Source of the DNA: Pseudomonas viridiflava
Lineage (GTDB): Bacteria; Pseudomonadota; Gammaproteobacteria; Pseudomonadales; Pseudomonadaceae
Direction: 5' to 3'
Length of the DNA: 64,000 nucleotides
NCBI RefSeq assembly: GCF_900585905.1
Contig: NZ_UTVH01000034.1
Location: 310,001-374,000, forward strand
Position 1 is the stretch's first letter. Each line of letters begins with the position of its first letter. Made by a program: the position numbers and the translations under genes. The notes below the pieces were generated by a model. It did no database searches. It worked only from the letters and a program-made list of their open reading frames with translations, and was not told the origin of the DNA. Positions 9,201 through 17,424 of the stretch are shown one piece after another.

Positions 9201-10067
9201 TCATAACTGAAAGTGATCGCCAATCAGCTCGATCATGGCCTCGCCCGCCGCACCTGTCCCGCCTGGGGCGGCCACCAGCTTGATGTCGTGTAGGGGCAGG
9301 GCAGGCAGACCCTCTTGCTCGGACAGCATGCGCATCTGCGGGCTGAGGCGGGAGCGATCAATGATGCCAATGGCCAGGCCTGCGCAAATGGTGGTTTCCA
9401 GCGCGCTGGCACTGGCACTCATGACGACCATGCGCCAGGAGCGGTGAGTGCGTTTCAGGGTTTCGATTGCTACCGCGCGATAGGGGCAGCCTTTACCGTG
9501 CAGTGCCAGCGGCAGTGGCTTGCCCTGAGGCAATTGAAAATCGTGGGCCGCCACCCACACAGGCTCAGTGGTGCCGAAGCGGCGCACGGCCAGCGGGCTG
9601 CCTGGGCCATCCACTTGTTCCACCAGCACTGCCAGATCAAGCTGGCCGCTCTGCAGGCGTGCGTCCAGGCGTCCACTGGAACCTGTCTCGACTTCCAGTT
9701 CGATCTGCGGGTAAGTCGCCGACAGGGGCCCGATCAGCCGGTGCAGCAATGCGGCGGCGTACTCCTCGGAAATACCCAGGCGCACCCGGCCACTCACCGC
9801 TGGCCGGCTCAGTGCAGCCAGGATCCGGTCGTGCACGTCCAGCAGCTCGGCACTCTGCATGGCGAATCGGCGTCCCAGGGCAGTCAGGCTGACGGTCTGG
9901 TTGTCGCGCTCCAGCAGGCGTCCGCCAGCGATCTCTTCCAGGCGCCTGATATGCAGGCTGACCGCCGACGGGCTGCGGTTGAGAAAGGTGGCAGCGGCGA
10001 GAAACTGCTGGAAGCGCATGACCGCCTGGAAGGTGCGCAGCAATTCGATATCCAGCGTGGCTTGCAT
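9201..10067 (-). CDS. LysR-family regulator
   Basis: A 288-residue LysR protein with an N-terminal winged helix (AATFLNRSPSAVSLHIRRLE) and a substrate-binding domain to the C-terminus. It is divergent from the EamA transporter at 10170 across a 102-bp gap and is the likely regulator of that gene. GGAAAT lies upstream of the ATG. The effector is unknown. Confidence 0.9.
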   Translation of the reverse strand: MQATLDIELLRTFQAVMRFQQFLAAATFLNRSPSAVSLHIRRLEEIAGGRLLERDNQTVSLTALGRRFAMQSAELLDVHDRILAALSRPAVSGRVRLGISEEYAAALLHRLIGPLSATYPQIELEVETGSSGRLDARLQSGQLDLAVLVEQVDGPGSPLAVRRFGTTEPVWVAAHDFQLPQGKPLPLALHGKGCPYRAVAIETLKRTHRSWRMVVMSASASALETTICAGLAIGIIDRSRLSPQMRMLSEQEGLPALPLHDIKLVAAPGGTGAAGEAMIELIGDHFQL

Positions 10068-10169
10068 GGTTCAGATTTCCTGCATGACTGATGTACTTAA
10101 TATCGTTTGATTGGATCACTGAGGTCATTCTTACTACCCGGACTCACGCACAGCAAGGAATAAATCCGG

Positions 10170-11111
10170 ATGAATGCCCTGCAGCCCGATTCAGATCCCC
10201 GTTTGTTTTCCACGGCAGCGATGGTCAATCCACTGGCACGCTGGACCGGCTATGCACTCCTGCTGGGAATGGTGCTGTGCTGGAGTTCAGGATTCATTGG
10301 CTACCGCTACGCGACGCAATACGGCGGCGTCTTGGTGGTGACCTTCTGGCGCTTTCTGTTCACGGTGGTGCTGCTACTGCCGTTTGTATTCGCCTCTTTG
10401 CGCCAGGTTGGCTGGCCCGCGCTGCGACGACATGCCTTGCTGGGGGTGCTGGGCATCGCCGGGTACATCGCACCGCTGGCCAAATCGATTGAAGCGGGGG
10501 TTGCCCCGGGCACCAGCTCGCTGATAGCCAATCTGCTCCCGCTGAGCATTGTGCTGATGGCGGGGCTGGTTCCAGGGCAGCGCACACGCGGGTGGCAGTG
10601 GCTGGGAGTCGCCGTTTGCCTGAGCGGTATGCTGATCGCCAGTATCGGCACGGTAGAACTGGCCAGCGCGCCGGTGTGGGCATATTGCCTGCCGCTGTTG
10701 GCGGTGGCCTCACTGGCGGTGGCAACTATCCATGAAAAGCGCAGCGAGCCGGTTCAACTACCAGCACTGACCGGGTTGTTCATACAGGTGTGTGCCACGC
10801 TGCCGGTTTTCGCACTCCTGGCGTGGCAGGAGGGTTCATTACAGCCGACCCTGGCGCCAGGGTTTGCGCTGGCGGCTGCATGGCTGGCGATTGCGGGAAC
10901 GCTGGGCGGCTACGGGTTTTATTGGCTGTGTCTGCGCCGCTTCAGCATTCAGCGCATCAGCGGCGCGCTGTTTCTGACCCCCGGTATAACCATGATCTGG
11001 GCGTGCCTGCAGTTTGGCGATCCGTTGACCGCCAGCGCGCTGATTGGCGTGGGATTGACGTTAATCGGGCTGCCGTTGCTGCGCCGGTCAGTCATAGTGC
11101 GAAAGCCATGA
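10170..11111 (+). CDS. EamA/DMT-family transporter
   Basis: A 313-residue inner-membrane protein with about ten hydrophobic segments arranged as two EamA repeats, the layout of RhaT/RarD-type drug/metabolite exporters. An N-terminal tail of about 22 polar residues precedes the first helix. AAGGAATAAATCCGG places a ribosome site before the ATG. The divergent LysR gene suggests substrate-induced efflux, but the substrate cannot be read from the sequence. Confidence 0.9.
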   Translation: MNALQPDSDPRLFSTAAMVNPLARWTGYALLLGMVLCWSSGFIGYRYATQYGGVLVVTFWRFLFTVVLLLPFVFASLRQVGWPALRRHALLGVLGIAGYIAPLAKSIEAGVAPGTSSLIANLLPLSIVLMAGLVPGQRTRGWQWLGVAVCLSGMLIASIGTVELASAPVWAYCLPLLAVASLAVATIHEKRSEPVQLPALTGLFIQVCATLPVFALLAWQEGSLQPTLAPGFALAAAWLAIAGTLGGYGFYWLCLRRFSIQRISGALFLTPGITMIWACLQFGDPLTASALIGVGLTLIGLPLLRRSVIVRKP

Positions 11112-11112
11112 T

Positions 11113-11147
11113 GCAAAAGGCCGCCCGGTTTTGAGCCGGGCGGCCTT
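11113..11147 (-). terminator. Rho-independent terminator
   Basis: A 12-bp stem, AAGGCCGCCCGG (11117-11128) paired with CCGGGCGGCCTT (11136-11147). Only the leftward transcript has a U-run after the stem (TTTTGC), so it best ends the microprotein/membrane-protein operon, though it may also stop the EamA transcript. Confidence 0.75.
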
Positions 11148-11188
11148 GGGTGTAGCTCTGCTCCTTGACGAAGCCGGGATGCGGTCGG

Positions 11189-11260
11189 TTACGTCAGAAT
11201 CGCGATCAGGATGATGATCGGAATTGGAATACCGAGGAACCACAAGAGTAATGAGGGCAT
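11189..11260 (-). CDS. 23-residue hydrophobic membrane peptide
   Basis: This gene encodes a single hydrophobic helix, starting MPSLLLWFLGIPIPIIIL and ending LT. The start has GGAGATAAACC in front, a strong ribosome site at the right distance. It begins 15 bp after the stop of the membrane-protein gene on the same strand and is followed by a good terminator, so it is a credible operon member. I recall similar unnamed short peptides in Pseudomonas genomes, but no function is known to me. It would sit in the inner membrane. Confidence 0.65.
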   Translation of the reverse strand: MPSLLLWFLGIPIPIIILIAILT

Positions 11261-11275
11261 GGTTTATCTCCGGGC

Positions 11276-12226
11276 TTAAAGAGCCGTTGTTGTAGTGGTG
11301 GTGTAAGGGCGCTGTTCCAGGTAGGTCACTGCATCGCGACGTCGGCCACCATAAATGGCTGCGAAGCTGGCGAAGAATGCGCCGCACAGCAGTGAGACGA
11401 ACATCCACAGGGCAGTGATCGCGGCCACTCGCGCAGCGGTGTCAGCAGCTTCTTTTGCAGCGGTGGTTGCATCATCTATGGCTTTGCGGGCCTGGCCATA
11501 CACCTCATCGACGCGACGTTCTGCATCCGCCTGGCTGAGGTTGGTACGTTGCGCGATCAACTTGGCAAGGTAAGTGCGATCTTCAGCACTCATGTCGCCA
11601 CCGTTGCTCAGCGTGCGGCTGAAGATACGCATCACCACCGTGTGCGCAGCGTCATCATTGACTGCCGCAGGATCATCGGTGCGGAACAAGTTATCAACGA
11701 AGTAACCGAAATCCTGGCCACACATGCTGCTGTTGGCTGCGGCACCGCCTGCTGCGCTACCGGCTACCTGGGTCACAGCGCTTGCAGCGCCGGACGCAAC
11801 GCTTGCACCGGCCTTGACGCCGCCACCAACGATGCTGCTCACGGAGCCTGCGATTAGCGTCGCTGCCACTAGGGTCGCAATAGCCCACGACAGGAAACCG
11901 TGCGCCGTATCGCGGAAGTACACCTCATCGCCATGCATGTTGGCCCACTTCACCCGCAGACGACCGGCAATATAGCCACCCATGCCCGAGGCGATGATTT
12001 GCGTCAGCGCGAGCCAGACGATGGTTGAGATGCCAAGACCCTTGGCGCTCATGCCTTCGTCCGCCCAAGGTGATACGGCAGAGAAACCGAGGCCGAAGCC
12101 CAGCAGAATGAGAATCAGAGACAGCGCTGCAGCAGCAGCGGCGCCTGCGAAAATGGCACCCCAGGAAACCCCGGAATGATTGCTTGAATCTTGAGCGGCA
12201 GGGTAAGTGTCAGCAGTTGAGATCAT
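11276..12226 (-). CDS. PhnA-like membrane protein
   Basis: A 316-residue protein with hydrophobic segments near 22-52, 65-88, 110-135 and 278-300, and a polar helical region at about 200-275 rich in Ala, Asp and Arg. The block WGAIFAGAAAAAALSLIL resembles the family usually labelled PhnA-like, which is unrelated in sequence to phosphonoacetate hydrolase as far as I can tell. Several Gly/Ala-rich helices suggest a small membrane assembly. The start at 12226 has AAGGAGC upstream. It leads a two-gene operon with the 23-residue peptide. Confidence 0.75.
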   Translation of the reverse strand: MISTADTYPAAQDSSNHSGVSWGAIFAGAAAAAALSLILILLGFGLGFSAVSPWADEGMSAKGLGISTIVWLALTQIIASGMGGYIAGRLRVKWANMHGDEVYFRDTAHGFLSWAIATLVAATLIAGSVSSIVGGGVKAGASVASGAASAVTQVAGSAAGGAAANSSMCGQDFGYFVDNLFRTDDPAAVNDDAAHTVVMRIFSRTLSNGGDMSAEDRTYLAKLIAQRTNLSQADAERRVDEVYGQARKAIDDATTAAKEAADTAARVAAITALWMFVSLLCGAFFASFAAIYGGRRRDAVTYLEQRPYTTTTTTAL

Positions 12227-12562
12227 TATTGTTTTGCTCCTTGAAATATTTTTACAGCCTCGCTTCCACCCGTGCACCCACCATGCCATAACCGGACTTC
12301 AAGTAAATATCTTAAAATTCAATAGGTTAACCAGATTAGGCGAATTCTTGTTCATGCAACTTGCATGGAAACCACCGTTGTTACAGGCGTTCTGCATGAA
12401 TTGGCCAATTGTGGGGGGGGGGCTGCGAAATCATGCGACCGACAGCCAGGGAGCCTTTGCAGAAGGCGACGGTAATCCGTCATACCTGTCGTCGATCCCC
12501 GGCAGCTTCGCTTATAGTGTTCACGCGCTTGTAATTTCATTTCTTCAAGAGGTTATTACTCA
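12227..12562. other. Intergenic gap with palindromes and a G10 tract
   Basis: There is no convincing gene in these 336 bp. It contains a perfect inverted repeat CATGCAA-C-TTGCATG at 12353-12367, the palindrome AATTGGCCAATT at 12399-12410 and, right after it, ten consecutive G at 12413-12422. The divergent promoters of the membrane-protein operon and the GNAT gene must lie here. Confidence 0.6.
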
Positions 12563-13045
12563 ATGTTCTTGAACCGCCCCCTGGAAGAAAAAGACATCCC
12601 AGTCGTGTGCGCACTGCCGCAGAATGTCGACGAGCTGTTTTACATGTTTCCTCGTGCCACCTGGCCCCTGACGCCGCCTCAGTTAATGGATGCCTTGCAC
12701 AACCACTCCGATTCGACGGTGGTGGAAATGGATGGAGAGGTGGTGGGCTACGCCAATTTTGCCCGCAGCGATTTCCGCGGCCGCTGTTCACTGGGCAACG
12801 TCATCATCGCGCCCAAGGCCCGTTCTCGTGGTGTTGGCCGCTACCTGATCAGTTGCATGATGGAGCTTGCCTTTGACAAGCATGAGGCCAGTGAGATGAC
12901 AGCCTCCTGTTACAACCACAATGTGCCTGGTCTGCTGTTCTACCCCAAGCTGGGCTTTCGGCCTTATGCAATCGACGAGCGGCGGGACAAACACGGCGGA
13001 CGCGTGGCGCTTATTCATCTGCGGCTGCCACGAGGCGACGACTGA
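12563..13045 (+). CDS. GNAT-family N-acetyltransferase
   Basis: A 160-residue GNAT enzyme. The acetyl-CoA loop is seen as VIIAPKARSRGVGRYLI around residues 75-91, followed by the strand/helix ASCYNHNVPGLLFYPKLGF typical of motif B. The start has AAGAGG upstream and the gene ends at a strong terminator. The acceptor (amine, peptide or antibiotic) is not evident. Confidence 0.9.
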   Translation: MFLNRPLEEKDIPVVCALPQNVDELFYMFPRATWPLTPPQLMDALHNHSDSTVVEMDGEVVGYANFARSDFRGRCSLGNVIIAPKARSRGVGRYLISCMMELAFDKHEASEMTASCYNHNVPGLLFYPKLGFRPYAIDERRDKHGGRVALIHLRLPRGDD

Positions 13046-13070
13046 CGTCCGATGCCAAACCGTCAGTCCG

Positions 13071-13108
13071 AAAAACCCGAGCGGCCATGCCCTGACTCGG
13101 GTTTTTTT
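13071..13108 (+). terminator. Terminator after GNAT gene
   Basis: The stem ACCCGAG/CTCGGGT (13075-13081 and 13096-13102) is followed by a run of seven T, with A residues on the left side. A second small hairpin, CTGACG/CGTCAG, lies just before it at 13042-13066. Confidence 0.85.
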
Positions 13109-13378
13109 ATACCGGTTAGTCGCCGTTACAGCAGGGGTTTGAAGTTTAAGTTCTGATGAATCGTTTTTGCTATCAACCGCTGTAAATCCATTACCAGACG
13201 TGTCGTAAATGAAGAAAAATCGTCGTTGCCGGATTATCAGCCGTGGCGTATAAGGACTGGAGTGCCACTACTTTATAGTCACCTTTAAGCCAGGTTTCTG
13301 ATTACACCGTACGTCATGTGGCCGAAGCTGGTATGTCAGCTGTTCAGTGATGAAAACTATAATGTCAAGGAGAGCCCC
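13109..13378. other. AT-richer leader of the DUF1652 gene
   Basis: This 270-bp gap is poorer in GC than its surroundings and holds no credible gene. It should carry the promoter of the DUF1652 gene; the only clear element is the AAGGAG ribosome site at its end. Confidence 0.4.
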
Positions 13379-13648
13379 ATGAACCCTTACAGACTGTCCC
13401 CGCTTGAACTGAGAAGTATTGTTGAAGCTGCTTTTCTGCCACTTCGTTGCACCTGCACTTCTTCAGAAGACGATTCCCTGACGGTGCAGATCGACGACCC
13501 AAATTCTGATCACGCGCACCTGCTGGTCACCGGAATTTCTCTCGAGCGGCTCAATACCACTCGCGGTATTTCCGAACTGGTCGCGCAGTTGCGCCAAGAC
13601 CTTGCTCACCCGCGCCACCAGCAGGGTCGGATGCGGGCGGCTGGCTGA
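13379..13648 (+). CDS. DUF1652 family protein
   Basis: An 89-residue protein starting MNPYRLSPLELRSIVEAAFLP, the N-terminal signature of DUF1652, a small family largely restricted to pseudomonads. It carries two cysteines at the CTCTSS segment and a C-terminal basic tail. The ATG at 13379 is set by AAGGAG seven bases upstream. The function is unknown. A nested hairpin follows the stop codon. Confidence 0.85.
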   Translation: MNPYRLSPLELRSIVEAAFLPLRCTCTSSEDDSLTVQIDDPNSDHAHLLVTGISLERLNTTRGISELVAQLRQDLAHPRHQQGRMRAAG

Positions 13649-13671
13649 GGTGCCACGACGATCCTCATGCG

Positions 13672-13728
13672 CCTGTCACTGCCGGTCCGTGCAATACGGA
13701 TCGGCAGGGTAGATGCTCGAGTGACAGG
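13672..13728. repeat. Nested inverted repeat after DUF1652 gene
   Basis: An outer pair CCTGTCACT (13672-13680) / AGTGACAGG (13720-13728) encloses an inner stem CTGCCGGTCCGT / ACGGATCGGCAG (13679-13707) with one mismatch. There is no T-run, so it is not a simple terminator. It begins about 24 bp after the DUF1652 stop codon. Confidence 0.6.
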
Positions 13729-13964
13729 GCAAATCAGGGAGTGGAAGCAAGGTCTATCCAAACGCAAAACCGCTATGCGTGCTCAGGCAAGACAGCGCGT
13801 ACGCCAATACATGAGCGCAGCTTCGTAACTTCGCCATCTTCGCAATAAACTATCGCAAGCATGAACAAGCAAGCGCCTGTTTCAATATCAGAAAGGGTCT
13901 GACACTCGTGTTATTTTATTGGACTACTGCCGACGGCTGCGTCAACGAACTGACCTTATAACGC

Positions 13965-14279
13965 TCAGTGCAGTAAGCGACGATGTTCATTTTCGAACAA
14001 TAACTTGAACCGCTCTTCATTCGGCTCTGCCACCGTATAGTGGTCTTTGATGGGCCCCGCTTCAATCCGGCCTTCCAGTGCAACGCGAATAACTGCTGAC
14101 TTGCACAGATAATCTGGCACTTCACCAATAATGGTCAGTTCGCGCAGGCTGCGGCCATTCTGTTCGATGGTGGTCAGCATCACCCTGCAGGTGGCCTGCA
14201 TCGGAATCGGGCCGAACAACGTGTCGCGCGAGTAATCGATTTCGGCAATGCCAGAGCGGTTTTTCTTGTCAATGTTCAT
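13965..14279 (-). CDS. Hypothetical protein, 104 residues
   Basis: I do not recognise a family. The product is soluble, with alternating strand-like segments such as MQATCRVMLTTIEQNG and LRELTIIGEVPD, and ends EERFKLLFENEHRRLLH. A PilZ-like or DUF3509-like fold is possible, but this is only a guess from length and strand pattern. The start at 14279 and a second one 21 bp upstream both have weak ribosome sites. It lies between the DUF1652 and csrA genes. Confidence 0.6.
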   Translation of the reverse strand: MNIDKKNRSGIAEIDYSRDTLFGPIPMQATCRVMLTTIEQNGRSLRELTIIGEVPDYLCKSAVIRVALEGRIEAGPIKDHYTVAEPNEERFKLLFENEHRRLLH

Positions 14280-14457
14280 GTTGGCGACCCCAGCGTCCAT
14301 CTCGATAGCACATCTGTATTCATTGACGGTACAGCCAGCCGATAAGTTCTGCCCGAAGATACAAACGGGATGAGCCGTCTATCGGGAAATTGCGCAAGCG
14401 CTCACAAGGGCAGCAGATGCCTGCCTGCCGGTGATGACCTGAGAGGGGGAGAGGGAA

Positions 14458-14485
14458 ATAAAAAACGGCGCCACAAGGGACGCCG
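14458..14485 (-). terminator. Terminator after csrA
   Basis: On the lower strand a CGGCG/CGCCG stem with a ten-base loop is followed by TTTTTT. It lies about 55 bp past the csrA stop codon. Confidence 0.7.
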
Positions 14486-14540
14486 GGAGCCAGATGCGAT
14501 CAGCGCAGTCTGGTTTGAATGCGGGGGTGTCGCGACTGGA

Positions 14541-14729
14541 TCATTGTGGCTCTTGATTTGGCGCAAGCTCTGCCTGGATACGTTTGTAGATTTCTTCCCG
14601 GTGCACGGAGACATTCTTCGGTGCGTTAATGCCCAAACGGACCTGAAGGCCCTGAACGCCGAGAATCGTGACGGTAATTTCGTCACCAATGTTTATGCTT
14701 TCGCCTACTTTGCGGGTGAGTATCAACAT
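14541..14729 (-). CDS. csrA: Carbon storage regulator CsrA/RsmA
   Basis: A 62-residue RNA-binding regulator, typical in length. The N-terminal [20 protein letters not shown] and the [12 protein letters not shown] segment with the RNA-contacting Arg44 are intact. CsrA/RsmA dimers bind GGA motifs in leaders and repress translation, and in pseudomonads are sequestered by RsmX/Y/Z RNAs. Pseudomonads usually carry several paralogues; this copy stands alone and not beside alaS/lysC, so it is probably an accessory paralogue. AGGAAACGATT supplies the ribosome site. Confidence 0.95.
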   Translation of the reverse strand: MLILTRKVGESINIGDEITVTILGVQGLQVRLGINAPKNVSVHREEIYKRIQAELAPNQEPQ

Positions 14730-14813
14730 AATCGTTTCCTTGATGGCCTCTCAGCAGGAGGCTGGCATGTGCCTTTACGTGGTAGTGGTTGCCGAGTACA
14801 TCCAAAGCGTCCA

Positions 14814-14999
14814 TCAATATGACGTTACAGGTGCGAATTTAATTCCCTCGGTACATTTTCTGTCATCAAGATCGGTTACCGGCTCGATGAGCGCGCCAAT
14901 TCTGCCTGTTTTTATCGGCAAAAGCCCGTATTTAGCGGAGTCGGTATCAACCTTAACCCCCTTTATGGCGTGCAGCGGCTTGTCACTTCGCTTTTCCAT
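14814..14999 (-). CDS. Possible small protein, 61 residues
   Basis: An open frame with an ATG and GAGCAGT upstream, encoding a lysine- and aspartate-rich soluble peptide starting MEKRSDKPLHAIKGVKVD. It uses ATA, AGA and AAA codons that neighbouring genes rarely use, and the surrounding gap (14730-15246) is lower in GC. No family is recognised. It could be a recently acquired gene or chance. Confidence 0.3.
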   Translation of the reverse strand: MEKRSDKPLHAIKGVKVDTDSAKYGLLPIKTGRIGALIEPVTDLDDRKCTEGIKFAPVTSY

Positions 15000-15202
15000 A
15001 CTGCTCGCGCGATCCGGCGCCGCGTCTGGGGCGCACGATCCACGCCGCTTTGAGCGTAAGCATAGCTGTCAAAACGTGGAGGCGGTTTCCGAAAGAACGG
15101 CAGGTTGCGACTGATTGTCACGTAGGCCGTTGGACGTGATCAGGTCGGAAAAACCAGCCTTCGAGGGAGGACAGTGACCGCGAACAGAAAAATGTTGCCA
15201 GG

Positions 15203-15232
15203 GGTGATCGCGACGGTGCCGTCGCGATCACC
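15203..15232 (-). terminator. Strong hairpin after gntT
   Basis: A perfect inverted repeat with 14-bp arms (15203-15216 and 15219-15232) and a 2-bp centre, starting 14 bp past the gntT stop codon. The T-run on the lower strand begins only about 12 bp later, so termination is likely but not textbook. Confidence 0.6.
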
Positions 15233-15246
15233 CGGTCAGGCGTCGT

Positions 15247-16599
15247 TTAAACGACCATGGACAGCAGCAGGATGAAGATCAGGCCCACCACCGAGAGGAT
15301 GGTTTCCATCACAGTCCAGGTCTTGAAGGTTTCTGCCACAGTCATGTTGAAGTACTGCTTGACCAGCCAGAAACCGGCGTCATTGACGTGGGACAGGATC
15401 AGTGACCCGGCGCCCGTGGCCAGCACCAGCAATTCCCGGTTGACGCCAGGGATCAGGCCTACAACCGGTGCCACGATGCCAGCACCGGTAATGGTCGCGA
15501 CAGTGGCCGAACCCGTGGCGATGCGAATGACTGCGGCCACCAGCCAGGCGAGCATTATCGGGTTGATCTGCGCCTGTACCGCCATGTTGCCGATGAGGTC
15601 GCCCACACCACTGGCCACCAGCATCTGCTTGAAGCCACCGCCGGCGCCAACGATCAGTACAATGGCAGCAACCGGCGTCAGGCTCTGGTCGAGCAGTTTC
15701 ATGATCTTGGTGCGATCGAAGCCGCGCGCAGTACCAAAGGTGTAAAACGCCAGCAGCAAGGCCGCAAGCAGTGCAGTAATCGGGTGCCCGATGAAGTCCA
15801 TCCAGATGCGGAAGGAGTTGCCTTCCGGCAGCACCACGTCAGCGAAGGTCTTGAGCAACATCAGGAAAACCGGCAGCAGAATGGTCACCAGCGTGATGCC
15901 GAAACCCGGCAGGTTGCTTGCACTGGACTCCTTGCCGATCTGCTCCATCAACTCCTGGGACGGGGTGCCCGGCACGTAGTGGGAGATCCACTTGCCGTAA
16001 ATCGGGCCTGCGATGATCGCCGTTGGCAGTGCGATCAGCAGGCCGTAGAAAATGGTCTTGCCGATGTCGGCGCCGAAGATGCCAATGGCCAGCAGCGGCC
16101 CCGGATGCGGCGGAACCAGGCCATGAACGGCAGACAGGCCGGCCAGCAGCGGAATGCCGATCTTGACGATGGACACGCCGGTGCGGCGGGCGACGATATA
16201 GACCAGCGGGATCAGCAGGACGAAACCGATCTCGAAGAACAATGGAATGCCCACCAGGAACGCCGCGAACATCATTGCCCAGTGAACTTTCTGTTTGCCG
16301 AAGACGCGGATCAGGGTCTGTGCGATCTGATCGGCACCTCCAGAGTCAGCCATCAATTTGCCAAGCATGGTGCCAAGGCCAAGGATGATGCCGACGAAAC
16401 CCAGTACGCCACCGAAGCCGTCCTGAAACGCCTTCATGACTTTTTCAACCGGCATGCCGGAGGTCAGGCCCAGGAAGCCTGCGGCGATGGTCAAAGCAAC
16501 AAACGGGTGAACCTTGAATGTGGTAATCAGCAGCACAAGGCCGACGATGGTAACCACCGCGTCTAATAGCAGGTACGTCTCATGGGTCATACCGAACAT
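15247..16599 (-). CDS. gntT: GntP-family gluconate:H+ symporter
   Basis: A 450-residue inner-membrane permease of the GntP family with about 12-14 hydrophobic segments. The blocks GLVPPHPGPLLAIG and the C-terminal SHVNDAGFWLVKQYFN are diagnostic of gluconate permeases. It imports gluconate for phosphorylation by the kinase encoded 126 bp upstream on the same strand. The ATG at 16599 is chosen for GGAGAGACATCCC. A palindromic operator at 16696-16711 lies between gntK and this gene, so it may have its own regulated promoter. Confidence 0.93.
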   Translation of the reverse strand: MFGMTHETYLLLDAVVTIVGLVLLITTFKVHPFVALTIAAGFLGLTSGMPVEKVMKAFQDGFGGVLGFVGIILGLGTMLGKLMADSGGADQIAQTLIRVFGKQKVHWAMMFAAFLVGIPLFFEIGFVLLIPLVYIVARRTGVSIVKIGIPLLAGLSAVHGLVPPHPGPLLAIGIFGADIGKTIFYGLLIALPTAIIAGPIYGKWISHYVPGTPSQELMEQIGKESSASNLPGFGITLVTILLPVFLMLLKTFADVVLPEGNSFRIWMDFIGHPITALLAALLLAFYTFGTARGFDRTKIMKLLDQSLTPVAAIVLIVGAGGGFKQMLVASGVGDLIGNMAVQAQINPIMLAWLVAAVIRIATGSATVATITGAGIVAPVVGLIPGVNRELLVLATGAGSLILSHVNDAGFWLVKQYFNMTVAETFKTWTVMETILSVVGLIFILLLSMVV

Positions 16600-16695
16600 G
16601 GGATGTCTCTCCGGGTTCTCTTTATTGTTAATGGAGCAAAGGCTGACTGCTGTCGTTCCACTGTTTTCACTGCCTGTCTGCAAAGACAACCCAGC

Positions 16696-16711
16696 AAGAC
16701 AGCGCTGTCTT
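16696..16711. promoter_or_regulatory. GntR-type operator O1 (before gntT)
   Basis: A perfect 16-bp palindrome AAGACAGCGCTGTCTT between gntK and gntT. Its centre AGCGCT is the usual core of LacI/GalR-family operators. An identical copy lies before gntK and a close one before gntR. Confidence 0.8.
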
Positions 16712-16725
16712 TCGCGTTTACGCCG

Positions 16726-17256
16726 TTAGCTGGCTTTCGACGCTTTCCACCAGTCTGCCGCCTGGGTGCCAATGACGCTCACCGGCTGACTGGCGTCAAC
16801 CACCAGCGTGCGGTCTTCATCGTAGGGCGGTTCAAGGGTTGCAAACTGACTGTCTACCAGGCTCGCCGGCATGAAATGCTCTGGACGATGCGAGCAACGC
16901 TCGGTGGCCATCTCTTTGGTCAGTTCCAGAAAAACAAAGCCCAGGCCCGGCACAGCGGCGCGGAGCCTGTCGCGGTAACTGCGTTTCAAGGACGAGCAGG
17001 TCAGCACCGGATGTTCGCCATTGCGCAGGGCAGCGGCCATCTCTTCACCCAGCTTGATCAGCCAGCCGGCTCGGTCCTGATCATCCAGCGGATGACCTTC
17101 GCTCATTTTCTTGATGTTGGCAGGGGGGTGAAAGGCGTCGCCCTCGATCAGGCGACCTCCGCTCTTCTCGGCAATATCAGCGCCAACGACACTTTTGCCG
17201 CAGCCTGAAACGCCCATGATCACGAGCGCGGAGATAGAAGAATTCGCAGTTGTCAC
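16726..17256 (-). CDS. gntK: Gluconokinase
   Basis: A 176-residue gluconokinase with the P-loop GVSGCGKSVVG, the EGDAFHPPANIKKMSEGHPL substrate block and the LTCSSLKRSYRDRLR segment of GntK enzymes. It phosphorylates gluconate to 6-phosphogluconate, which feeds the Entner-Doudoroff pathway in pseudomonads. The start is GTG at 17256, preceded by AAAGGTGG; this gives the usual family length, whereas the longer frame adds an unrelated leader. It is divergent from the gntR gene with two operators between them. Confidence 0.93.
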   Translation of the reverse strand: MTTANSSISALVIMGVSGCGKSVVGADIAEKSGGRLIEGDAFHPPANIKKMSEGHPLDDQDRAGWLIKLGEEMAAALRNGEHPVLTCSSLKRSYRDRLRAAVPGLGFVFLELTKEMATERCSHRPEHFMPASLVDSQFATLEPPYDEDRTLVVDASQPVSVIGTQAADWWKASKAS

Positions 17257-17274
17257 GATAGGCCACCTTTGCTG

Positions 17275-17290
17275 AAGACAGCGCTGTCTT
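17275..17290. promoter_or_regulatory. GntR-type operator O2 (before gntK)
   Basis: AAGACAGCGCTGTCTT, identical to O1, placed 18 bp upstream of the gntK GTG start and probably overlapping its promoter or leader. Confidence 0.8.
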
Positions 17291-17424
17291 TGTGAACTTG
17301 CACAAAAGCACAGCCAGAGCTGCTTCCAGTTCTTGTCATTGTTTTGAGTACATTCATGATCTTCGGACTCCGCTGAGCGTCGTCTCACTGCATGCGCCAT
17401 GACAGAAGGATTGTCACAGTCCTG

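Noticed and set aside
12207..12572. A rightward 121-residue frame across the gap before the GNAT gene
   Set aside because: It runs through the G10 tract and both palindromes, has no ribosome site and no family resemblance.
14668..15114. A rightward 148-residue frame beside csrA
   Set aside because: It overlaps the start of csrA on the other strand and lacks any recognisable pattern.
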